Below are positions 54,876-64,000 of a stretch of 64,000 bases of DNA, piece by piece. The notes beneath the pieces were generated by a model, which saw nothing but the letters and a program-made list of their open reading frames with translations, was not told where the DNA came from and made no database searches. Every line of letters begins with the position of its first letter. The first letter of the stretch is position 1. Location: the NCBI GenBank assembly GCA_030248215.1, contig JASANG010003005.1, forward strand, positions 372,001 to 436,000, given 5' to 3'. Both the position numbers and the translations under genes were made by a program. This DNA is from Enoplolaimus lenunculus. Lineage: Eukaryota > Nematoda > Enoplea > Enoplida > Thoracostomopsidae.

Positions 54876-57800
54876 ATGCATCAATACGAGCTTCCGTTTC
54901 CACATCCTTCGACATCTTCGCATTCTAGTCCTGCAGATTCGGTTCCGAACGCTGATTTGGCGTGCATCATCAAAGATTTGTCCAAAGAACCAATTTTGGG
55001 CAACATTAATATGTATTGTTCGGCGCCTCCAAGATTTCTTGGTACCCCGTACAAAGAAGGTCATTTGGTTTTTGATGCAATGTTTGAGTCAGGTAACCGT
55101 GATTTCATATCACTGTAAATTTCAGTGAGTTGATAGTAACTCAGAATGAGTTGAATCGACTCATAGGTCTGAGCTCTGAATTAGGTCTTTCAGAACTCAG
55201 ACTTGTGAATTGAATGAACTCATTCTGAATTAATTAATCAACTAAACCAGAGTTAAATCAGCTCAGAGTGAGTTAATATTTACGGTTATTAACTCAGAAA
55301 AATAAAACAGAAAAGCTACTTGTCTCTCTGAGTTCTGTAATCAACTCATCAGAATTTACTGTGTAGTATTCTGAATGAACCGCAACGTCTGCTGTCAACT
55401 CGCTAGTGGTTCAAATGTCAGCTATCTTGGGTACATAAACGGTGTTTGAAACTTGAGCAATTTTTGTTTTGAAATATACAATTTTTTGCCAGACAGAAAT
55501 TGGTTATATTTTTATATTACTGGTCGCTTTAGTGCATCACCTATACACTGTAAATTGTAATGAGTTGATTAATCAACTCAACTAGTGAGTTAGTTATTTT
55601 TGAATTACTATTATTCAACATTAACTCAATATGAGTTGAGTTGATTCTCACTCTGAGTTGAGTTGATTTTGGCTGAGTTGTTTAATTAACTCAGAATGAG
55701 TTGAATTGAATCAGAACGCTGAGTTCTGATAGTCTTAACTCCAGATTGAGTGATATAGCTTGTTCTGAGTTAAAATCAACTCACTGAAATTTACAGTGTA
55801 AGTGTATCGAAACAATATTCTGCAGATATAATCGATTATTCCTAATGCCTGTGTTGCCCTTCTTAGGAGACTCGGTAAACGTAAATTTTTGTGCCGGCAA
55901 TTAAATAACCAGCTTAGAATATTAAATAGCACTGGTCGATCAGCTAATTTCTGTATTGGCCGCTGCGATCACACCTGTGGAGAAACTCTAACCCCTGGTG
56001 GCGCTTAAGGTCTATTTATTCTTCTAGTGGATTACCTCTAGATTTTGGGCCCATTTTAGTTTTAGGGCCGTGCCGGTTTGTGGATGGTCTGCAAAAGAGT
56101 AGACTTACATTGTAGACTACATTTTTTTTTGCTTAGACTTACGGTTAGGATTAGGCTTAGACTTACAATTAGGAATACGCCTTTGCAACGCTTAGGCTTA
56201 GGCTTAGGCTTATGAATACGCTTAATCTACTGTTACGGCCCTAAAAGTAACATCGGGCAGAATTTGTATGGTGTTAATAAAATTGCAGGTACTCCCTGTA
56301 AACATTCAGTTTAATATTCAGTGTTTGCGTCAAAGTAGCGTAGAGGCTCAGCGAATCTCAACCTGTAAATCATTTTAAATTTCTTCAAGATACAATTTGC
56401 ATATGACCCATATTGTCAAACATGTATAGCAACTATCATCAATTAGTAATAGGTTTTCAAACTCGCTAACTATTGCAGCTGCTGAACTCAAAAACGGTAC
56501 ACGAGTAGAACGAGCAAAATGAGAAAATTGTGCGGATATTTGAGTCTCAGTATTTACTGGTTTGAAAGTTACAAGACCTATCATCAACTGGTAATAGACG
56601 CTACACTCTCATTTGAAAATACGGGCGTAGATTTCTTGCAAAATATGCTATTCAAACGATATCAGCATGGAGTGAAATAATCTGAAATTGCAGGTAATTT
56701 GTCATCGGTTGCATCGATCAACGAATGCGAATACGATTTATATCTTCGACCTGATACATGCAATCCAAAACAACGTTTGTGGTTCTATTTTTCGGTTGGA
56801 AATGTGCTAAAAAATCAAGTAACACAACGTCCACAATATCATGCGTATGTCAGGTGACCTTTGAAGAAGCAGGGTGCTAAACCACGGAAGTGTTTTAAGC
56901 GTCTGTGATTTGCGAATTAAAGAATTTTGGGCTTCAGTGTGCTGGCTACTGATGCTTTTTTGGTTTTAGTAACCATCACCCCATCCCCTCCAAGGTGGCC
57001 TGATGTACGCAACGTACGGGTTCATAGCTAAGGGGGGGCAGGGGGACTCAGCCCCCTGTTTTTGCCTTCCCCTAGAAAGTTTTCAACCTTGCGTGCACAT
57101 CATTGAAAACTCTAATGCCCTTCCTAACAATTTTTAGCCCTCCTAACAAGGTGAGCTAGCTACAGGCCTGGCAACGTAGGTATGAGATTGTGGAAATTGC
57201 TTACTATGCTTATCCTTAAAATTTGAACATATTACACTGATCAGGTATGCGGAGCACTTACAGCAACGGTTTTCATTAATGTGAAAACTTTTTATACCAA
57301 TGAACGCATTTATCACGGCAGAGTAACAATTTTCCAAAATAAACATTTTCGCTAAAAAGCCTAATGTTGACGGTTCGGTGTGAAGAATACAACGAACGTG
57401 GCACCGATCATGGTTTACAACCGCAAATAGTGCTAAAGTATCGTACTCATGTTTATCTTGTGACAGTTAATAGTAGACGAACAATTAATAATATAACAAA
57501 TTACATATTTTTAATTGCACTTGCAAAGATAGTGAAAATTAGTTGCTTTTGCCTCAAAGACGGGACTTAATTCGGTGACGTTGATATCCGTTTGCTAGCG
57601 ACACAAACATTGTCTATTACAAAATCGAAAAAGCTTCCACTCGGCCGGCATGAGTCCCGGCCCGTAGTGAAGGGGGGTAACGGGGCTCAGCCCCACCTGG
57701 AAAATCGTGGGGCCCCGTAGTAAGTTTTCAACCTTGCTTGTAACTCATTGAAAACCCTTGAATGCCCTTCCGGAAAATGGTTCTCCTAGCAAGATGAGCT

Positions 57801-60800
57801 GGCGACGAAAAAGAGTAGGTTTAGATTCTGGCTTATATTTTTTTGCTTAGGCTTAGGCTTAGGATCTCATTTTTGCAACGCTTAGGCCTAGGCTTAGGAC
57901 TACGCTTAATCTACTGCAACGCCCCTTCAAGCAACATTGGCGAAACGATTTATACATTCAGGAGGTAAACGCACATACAAGATGAGAACGAAGGGCTGAA
58001 ATAATCTTTCTTTGAAATTCCCTTAAAAATCCCAACAAAGTTTGTTTGCTGGCTTTAAAATAATACATCTGTTTTGTTCTTGAGTATAAACAAATAAAAT
58101 TGCGCTGTCCCGAAATGAGAAATCATGGCTACGCTCCTGTTATAGAAGGCCATTTAGCGTACACTGCAAAAATGGTGAACCAAATTGACTTACTCCGAAA
58201 TAGGCTTTTCCTGACTACACAAACTGAGTCAAAATTCGACTCCTCCAGAGTCAAATTCGATTCAATGAATCGCTTAGTGAGTCGAATTTGACTCTGGCGA
58301 AGTCGAATTTGACTCAGTTTGTGTAGTCAGGAAAAGCCTATTTCGGAGAGAGTCAATTAGACTCACCATTTTTACTGTGTACGATTAGACTTGATTATAT
58401 AACACAAACAAATGTTTCATTTTAGAAAGTGATTTTCAACATTGTCAACTTTAGTAAAGTCAAATCGCTGTACAGTGATGGAATGGCACCTGTCGTTCGC
58501 TCAACAACCAGGCCTAAATGGTTAGTTTTTGACAAATTTATTCATCTTTGTTTGTTTTAATATACTAACTGAGAATTTCTCCATTAAAACTGACACAAAG
58601 TTTTAATTAGTTTTTGATTGAAAAATTTGAAAATGCAATATTACTATGATTTTAGCTATAAATTTGCTGAAATTTTTTTCAAATTGATATGCAAGCTAAG
58701 GCATTATTACATAACAGTTTTAGCTATAAGCATGAAATTAACACTACTATACAATCGTATATCTCAACACATGGGGTTAAGCTTCAAGCCAGTGCTGATT
58801 AGTAGCGGCGCAGCGGTTGACCCGAAAGCGAGTTGAAATATATAATTGGTAAGGTAGAAACGTTACTAATTTTTCATTCAATTTTTTAATTCTGTTTTAT
58901 GCGAAATTTTCTGACTTCAAAAATCGTACGAATCGCCCGTCTGGTTCTGCCCGCAACTGTTGCGCCACTTCGCAATCTGTTGGAGCAGGCAGGGGTGGGG
59001 GTTTCGCCCCAAATTCCAGGGTGGGAGCCCCCAAACGCGCGAACGTACCGAACGAGAAGCCAGACGCATTTTAAAACTTAAGCGGTTTTTGTTTCAACCG
59101 GTTAGGGTGGAGGTCCCTTTAGGGGTGCGGGCTTTCCAAATGGGGGTATGGGGGTGGTTGCTACGGCCCTGTATATGTAAGTGCAAGAAGATGAATTGAA
59201 AAACAATAGATGATATTGCACTTGCTAACAAAATACGAACGATTCCGTGCGCCAAAAGCCACTGACTTTCGGTAAACTTTATTTATTACAAAATTAAAAC
59301 ACTTTTTACTTTTAGGCAACGAATACCTCCACGTCACGTGCATTATTACCGCTCGCTGGATCATGACCACAATTATGTAATGTCGTTTGCGTTTGCGTTT
59401 GATCGACCGGAAGATACGTATTATTTTGCGTATTGCTATCCGTACACTTACACAAAGATGCAACAATTTCTCAACGAGTGTGAAAAACTGAAAACGTCAT
59501 GCTTTTCAAGGGATCTACTTGGACTCACTGTGGTTAGTTACGTTGGCCATTGCAAAGAACATGGGCAGAACAGTATTATAAACATATTCGTAATGCTAAG
59601 CCTAAGCTTAAGTCTAAGCGTAAGCGTAAGAACGAGTATATTTCTAAGCCTAAGTCTACGCGTAAGCGTAAGAATGAGCATATTCCAAAGCCTAAGTCTA
59701 AGCGTAAGCGAAAGAAAGAGCATATTCCTAAGCTTAAGTCTAAGCGTAAGCGTAAGAATGAGCATATTCCTAAGCCTAAGTCTAAGCGTAAGCGTAAGAA
59801 CGAGCATATTCCTAAGCCTAAGCCTAAGTCTAAGCGTAAGCGTAAGAATGAGCATATTCCTAAGCCTAAATCTAAGCGTAAGCGTAAGAATGAGCATATT
59901 CCTTAGTCTAAGTCTAAGCGTAAGCGTATGAACGAGCATATTCCTAAGCCTAAGTCTAAATGTAACCGTAAGCGCAAGAATGAGCATATTCCTAAGCCTA
60001 AGTCTAAGCGTAAGCGGAAGAACAAGCATATTCCTAAGCCTAAGCCTAAGCGTAAGCGTAAGAACGAGCATGTTCCTAAGCCTAAGTCTAAGCGTAAGCG
60101 TAAGAACGACCATATTCCTAAGCCTAAGTCTAAGTCTAAGCGTAAGCGTAAGAACGAGCATATTCCTAAGCCTAAGTCTAAGTCTAAGCGTAAGCGGAAG
60201 AACGAGCATATTCCTAAGCCTAAGTCTAAGTCTAAGCGTAAGCGTAAGAACGAGCATATTCCTAAGCCTAAGTCTAAGTCTAAGCGTAAGCGTAAGAACA
60301 AGCATATTCCTAAGCCTAAGCCTAAACCAGGCTAAAAATAGTCTAAACCTTCAGCTTACTCAATTGTAGTCGTACAGAATAACGTTCCGCACCTGATCTT
60401 TACATGGGCCGTTACGTTGGGTACGATTCATTTTTTTGTGTAATTTTGTTTTGTCACAAAGTAAAAATTAGTAAAGTTTAAAATCAAATTAATTTTAAAC
60501 ACTGTCGCTGTCAACCGTTTCACTCATTAATAATTTTTTTCGACAGAAAAATCAGGGCCGTATGTAAAAATACATTTTGTTTACAAATTATTAAAACGGG
60601 ATTATGCGGCAAATGCTCATTCTTACACTTAGGTTTAGGCTTAGGCTGAGGTTTAGGAATATTCTCATTCTTTTACTCTTGAGGTTAGGGTTAGGCTTAG
60701 GCTGAGGCTTAGGAATATGCTCATTCTTACGCTTAGGTTTAGGCTTAGGCTCAGGCTTAGGAATATTCTCATTGTTTTACTCTTAAGGTTAGGGTTAGGC

Positions 60801-63800
60801 TTAGGCTGAGGCTTAGGAATATGCTCATTCTTACGCTTAGGTTTAGGCTTAGGCTGAGGCTTAGGAATATTCTCATTCTTTTACTCTTAAGGTTAGGGTT
60901 AGGCTTAGGCTGAGGCTTAGGAATATGCTCATTCTTACGCTTAGGTTTAGGCTTAGGCTTAGGCTTAGGAATATTCTCATTCTTTTACTCTTAAGGTTAG
61001 GGTTAGGCTTAGGCTGAGGCTTAGGAATATGCTCATTCTTACGCTTAGGTTTAGACTTAGGCTTAGGCTTAGGAATATGTTTATAATACTGTTCCGCCCC
61101 TGTTGTTTACATTGGCCGTTATTTTTAGCAACATCGTTCGCTGGATTTGATTACCATCACTGAGCCGTCAAACAACAACCTGGGCATCAACCAAGTCCAA
61201 CAAATCATTGTTATATCAGCTCGTGTTCATCCTGGCGAAACTCCAGCATCGTTTATTTGTGAAGGTAAGCAACTTCATTTAAGTTACAGAACAGTTTGGT
61301 GTGGTTAACTTTTGATTTAGTTAAACGCATGCGCTGAGTTGCTCATAATATACTCGGCCAATGTACTTTAAGGGGCATAACAGTAGATTAAGCGTATTCG
61401 TTAGCCTAAGCCTAAGCTTTGTAAGAATGAATTTCTAAGCCTAAGCCTAAGCCTGAGCGTTGCAAAAATGAATTTCTAAGCCTAAAGTCTAAACCTAAGC
61501 GTAAAAGCGTTGCAAAAATGAATTTCTAAGCCTAAAATCTAAGACTAAGCCTAAGCGTTGCGAAAATGAATTCCTAAGCCTAAGCCTAAACAAAAAAGTG
61601 TAATCAAGAATCTAAACCTACTCTTTTGTAGACCCACCAGAAACCTGGACGCCACTTAAAGTGACATTGGCTGTATACCCTATGTGAAATGATGTTGATT
61701 TTAAAATTTAATGTTAAAATTTTCAGTACTAAACTGTTGCTGGTAGCTTAATATGCAATTTAGGTACGATTTTGTCATTAGCGTCAATTAAGCGTGCTGA
61801 AATATTGTTGTTTTTGTGATTCTGCTTATGGCTGAGGTCAGAGAATCTTAAACCGTTTAAATGTTGCAGTTTCCGAACAACTTAAAATAGTGAAAAAATT
61901 ATGAACAGAGCCGGAGCAGGCAGCCACCCCCCATTTGAGGGGGTAACCCAAAAGAGTACCCCCACCGGTAACAAAACTTTAAGCAAAAAATTTGAAAAAC
62001 ATTTAACTGTCACAAGGAACCGCTACCCCGGAATTTGGGGATGGTTCCATTCTATCCAGGTCCGGCACTGGTCATAAACTGTTTTCTAGATACGGGAAGA
62101 AATTGATTTTACTATATTGGTTCTTTACAAAGTATAACAGCTTGCGTATGTAGTACTTATTTGAAATCACAAGGTCATCATAGACGCGTTTAGCAATCCG
62201 TAAATTTTTTCGATGCCGCTCAGTAGTATTAGCCGGCCGGGCGGGCAGTCAAACATCCGGTGGGCCAGCCGGCCGGGCAGTCAAACATCCGGTTGGCCGC
62301 CGGCCGGCCGGCCAATAGAAAAAACGGTAACTGCACAACACTAGCGCTCAAACGCTTATATACGTTTCATATCTGCATTTGCAGTTAGGTTACGTACTTA
62401 ATGGCTGGTATATTTTCAATTTAGGTTTAATAAAGTATTTGCTTGGCGATAGTGTGGTTGCTCAAACGCTTCGCAAGACTTATGTATTTAAAATTGTGCC
62501 TATGCTTAATCCTGACGGTGTCTATTTGGGAAACTATCGGTAAGTGTACTGTATTGAGCCAAATAAGGGGGGTAATAAGAGGGGGTCCCCATTTTGAGTC
62601 GCAATCAATAGGAGTCCAAACCTTAAGTAGAGTCGATAAATGTCAATTATCCCTAATTGTAGAGCATAAATGACTCCAGAAAAAAATACCCCCTGTTATT
62701 CGGTTACGGACTTTTATTTATTTTCAACCTGCTCCCGCCACTCTTCGTTACTGATATATCCGGTATTGCAATTATCCGTTGATTTAAACGCTTTTTGCCT
62801 TGCATCAAAAGCTTGAGCGATAATGCAAGGTTACTTTGGAATGTTACATTCAAAACTTAAGTACGCTTTAAAGTTTCGAACTCAACGTTGTTTGGTCCTG
62901 GAGTCATTTATGCGCTGCAATTAGGAATAATCGCCATTTATGGACACCAATTAAGGTTTAGGGACTCTATCCGCTTACGGACTATTATTAGGGATACGGA
63001 CTCCTACTGTTTGGGACTCAAAATGGACACCCCCTCTTATTACCCCCTCTTAATCGGGTCATTACAGTAACAAAGAAAGTAATACTTACTTCATTTCACA
63101 ACTCTGCTTTATATTTCTCGCAAACTAATATTTTTATGAAGCAGAAAATGTTGAATAGCGTTTCCTAAAAATCTAGCAAACAATGACAATATATAAGTCG
63201 AAATGCTTAATTCTCTATTTCTACAATCTGAAAGAACTATCGCTTGCTGGTAAACAAGAAATATGTTTGCTTTTCTGTCTACGATCCGAGTGATCGAAAT
63301 TTAGTAAACCTTTTTCTTCTCAGTGCCACTGGCAGCGCTGCCCAAACCCACCGATTGAGGGGCCGATCCTTAAAGGGCCCCAACTTGGCGAACTTAACCA
63401 TTTTCGCGGACCGTAATCCTATTGCGCTGCGAACCATTTTCTAGGAGCCCGTCTTATCTGCACTGCAAAAGATGGTAAGTCAAACTGACTCTCTCTCCGA
63501 AATAGGCTGTAAGGGACTACACAAGTTGACTCAAATTCGTATCCTCCAGAGTCAAACGTGAGATTCAGTGAATCGAATTGGACTCTGGCGGAGTCGAATT
63601 GGACTCAGGCGGAGTCGAATTTGACTCAGTTTGTGTAGTCCCGTAGAGCTAATATTTCGGAGAGAGTCAATTTGACTTACCATTTTTGCAGTGTGTTTGA
63701 TGGGTCCCGACGATCCTAACGCCGGCCCTATGAACTACTGTAAATCTGACGATGACTTGGGTTGAACGTTTGTTATTTAGTTGGTGTAGAAGCTAAATAG

Positions 63801-64000
63801 ATTTTGAGAATAACTGTTTAAATAGAAGCATAAATTTCTTATATTTTGTGTTCCCATTTCAATTATAACAATTCATAAGTGTTCAGGTGTTCTTTACTTG
63901 GCTTTGACTTAAACCGACAATGGAAATCGCCGTCAGCATGGGCTCATCCAACAATATATGCCATCAAAAAGTTACTTATTGATTATGCCGCTGATCCGGT
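54876..64000 (+). CDS. AGBL4: Cytosolic carboxypeptidase 6 (tubulin deglutamylase family), 5' seven exons
   Basis: Exons 54876-55092, 56694-56818, 58426-58520, 59316-59532, 61129-61264, 62425-62539 and 63887-64000 (continuing past the window) join in frame with matching phases; about 339 residues are visible. The start is the first ATG after an in-frame stop at 54852. Residues 1-50 are not conserved. Then come [12 protein letters not shown], the N-terminal beta domain with [13 protein letters not shown] and [51 protein letters not shown] and [12 protein letters not shown], typical of CCP6. The metallocarboxypeptidase domain opens with RVHPGE (zinc ligands His252 and Glu255), then [14 protein letters not shown] and GFDLNR (substrate-binding Asn311-Arg312). 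The third zinc His and catalytic Glu lie beyond the window. Members shorten polyglutamate side chains on tubulin and other proteins. Introns of 0.8-1.6 kb are filled with MITEs. Confidence 0.96.
55111..55365. mobile_element. MITE, family C, in AGBL4 intron 1
   Basis: CACTGTAAATTTCAGTGAGT to CAGAATTTACTGTGTA. Begins 18 nt after the exon 1 donor. Confidence 0.82.
55544..55800. mobile_element. MITE, family C, in AGBL4 intron 1
   Basis: TACACTGTAAATTGTAATGA to CACTGAAATTTACAGTGTA, inverse orientation to the copy at 55111. Confidence 0.85.
56047..56258. mobile_element. TTAGGC-core MITE, type A2, in AGBL4 intron 1
   Basis: GGGCCCATTTTAGTTTTAGG to CGGCCCTAAAAGTAACATCG, core (TTAGGC)n. Confidence 0.85.
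56406..56625. mobile_element. MITE, family G, in AGBL4 intron 1
   Basis: ACCCATATTGTCAAACATGT to CTCTCATTTGAAAATACGGG. Ends about 70 bp before exon 2. Confidence 0.7.
57012..57170. mobile_element. MITE, family P, in AGBL4 intron 2
   Basis: ACGGGTTCATAGCTAAGGGG to GGTGAGCTAGCTACAGGCC. Confidence 0.68.
57653..57803. mobile_element. MITE, family P, in AGBL4 intron 2, right end replaced
   Basis: TCCCGGCCCGTAGTGAAGGG to GATGAGCTGGCGACG, abutting a TTAGGC element. Confidence 0.65.
57804..57940. mobile_element. TTAGGC-core MITE fragment, type A2, in AGBL4 intron 2
   Basis: AAAGAGTAGGTTTAGATTCT, (TTAGGC)n, and CGCCCCTTCAAGCAACATTGG at the right; the left tip is missing where it meets the P element. 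Confidence 0.75.
58161..58381. mobile_element. Fold-back MITE, family B, in AGBL4 intron 2
   Basis: ACACTGCAAAAATGGTGAAC to ACTCACCATTTTTACTGTGTA (last 20), ending 44 bp before exon 3. Confidence 0.85.
58983..59170. mobile_element. GC-rich repeat, family Q, in AGBL4 intron 3
   Basis: GAGCAGGCAGGGGTGGGGGT to GGGGGTGGTTGCTACGGCCC; shares AAATTCCAGGGTGGGAGCCC and CCAGACGCATT with 8228-8352. Confidence 0.68.
59545..60410. mobile_element. Largest TTAGGC-core MITE, type A1, in AGBL4 intron 4, exact 8-bp target duplication
   Basis: GGCCATTGCAAAGAACATGG to CACCTGATCTTTACATGGGCC (last 20). The core is about 14 units of CCTAAGTCTAAGCGTAAGCG plus AAGAACGAGCATATTC, 42-54 bp each. GTTACGTT flanks both sides (59537-59544 and 60411-60418). 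It begins 13 nt after the exon 4 donor. Long Lys/Arg-, Ser/Leu- and Leu/Arg-rich frames here come from the repeat. Confidence 0.95.
60600..61117. mobile_element. Expanded TTAGGC-core MITE, type A1, left tip lost, in AGBL4 intron 4
   Basis: Right end CCGCCCCTGTTGTTTACATTGGCC (last 20). Core of four units of about 118 bp, each with ATTCTTTTACTCTTAAGGTT, GGTTAGGGTTAGGCTTAGGC and ATATGCTCATTCTTACGC. It ends 11 nt before exon 5. Confidence 0.88.
61356..61671. mobile_element. TTAGGC-core MITE, type A2, in AGBL4 intron 5
   Basis: GGCCAATGTACTTTAAGGGG to GCCACTTAAAGTGACATTGGC. The array has four blocks separated by GCGTTGCAAAAATGAATTTC. Flanks ATATACTC / GTATACCC are a worn duplication. Confidence 0.87.
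61907..62070. mobile_element. GC-rich repeat, family Q, in AGBL4 intron 5, inverse orientation
   Basis: AGCCGGAGCAGGCAGCCACC to TTGGGGATGGTTCCATTC; CCCCGGAATTTGGGG and CCCATTTGAGGGGG are complements of blocks in the other copies. Confidence 0.6.
62230..62325. repeat. GC-rich tandem repeat, about 34-bp unit, in AGBL4 intron 5
   Basis: GCAGTCAAACATCCGGTGGG and GCAGTCAAACATCCGGTTGG, each next to CCGGCCGG runs. Two full units and a partial one. Confidence 0.8.
62547..63069. mobile_element. MITE, family I, in AGBL4 intron 6
   Basis: TACTGTATTGAGCCAAATAA to TCTTAATCGGGTCATTACAGTA (last 20). The two halves are long imperfect inverses (GGTAATAAGAGGGGGTCCCC at left; GGGGACACCCCCTCTTATTACC-type at right). 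Begins 7 nt after the exon 6 donor. Confidence 0.85.
63461..63694. mobile_element. Fold-back MITE, family B, in AGBL4 intron 6
   Basis: CACTGCAAAAGATGGTAAGT to TTACCATTTTTGCAGTGTG; one arm has an extra GGACTCnGGCGGAGTCGAAT unit. Confidence 0.85.

Noticed and set aside
57364-57570. Plus-strand frame of 68 codons in AGBL4 intron 2
   Set aside because: Exons 2 and 3 join directly in phase with the conserved protein, leaving no place for it.
59590-60330. Regular repeat-and-spacer look suggesting a CRISPR array
   Set aside because: Spacers are themselves variants of the same hexamer, the host is an intron-bearing animal, and the ends are transposon tips.
59338-60369. Frames of 118-255 codons rich in [14 protein letters not shown] or [10 protein letters not shown]
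   Set aside because: Products of the higher-order repeat inside the MITE. Only the first part (59316-59532) is coding, as AGBL4 exon 4.

Overview
This is a eukaryotic, almost certainly animal, window: AT-rich, with genes split by GT-AG introns and long repeat-rich spaces. Four protein genes can be assembled exon by exon with matching intron phases. No CRISPR array, rRNA, intact tRNA gene or clear virus-derived element was seen. The array repeat is (TTAGGC)n, which is the telomere repeat of most nematodes, so a nematode or relative is a reasonable guess; the window alone does not prove it.

Layout: (1) 852-2944, minus strand, KXD1, a lysosome-positioning (BORC/BLOC-1-related) subunit, four exons. 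(2) 4112-7073, plus strand, head to head with KXD1, a five-exon multi-pass membrane protein of 288 aa that I do not recognise. (3) about 10574-14535, plus strand, the last seven exons of a second unrecognised gene with membrane-like segments and a basic, Ser/Gly-rich tail; its first exon is uncertain. (4) 14.6-54.8 kb, a roughly 40 kb region with no convincing conserved gene, made largely of short inverted-repeat elements (MITEs), SINE-like tRNA-derived repeats and small duplications, plus one candidate secreted small protein at 33217-33519. (5) 54876-64000, plus strand, AGBL4/CCP6, a cytosolic carboxypeptidase (tubulin deglutamylase family), seven exons, running off the window end.

The striking feature is a MITE family with about 35 copies. 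Its tips are inverted repeats near GGCCCATGTATAGAACAGGG, it makes 8-bp target duplications (five exact examples), and its core is telomere-like (TTAGGC)n, from a few hexamers to more than 800 bp of higher-order array. At least six further inverted-repeat families fill the rest, including piggyBac-like elements that carry a tRNA-Gly(CCC)-like segment and Tc1/mariner-like fold-back elements. The introns of AGBL4 are mosaics of these elements, some within 20 nt of splice sites.
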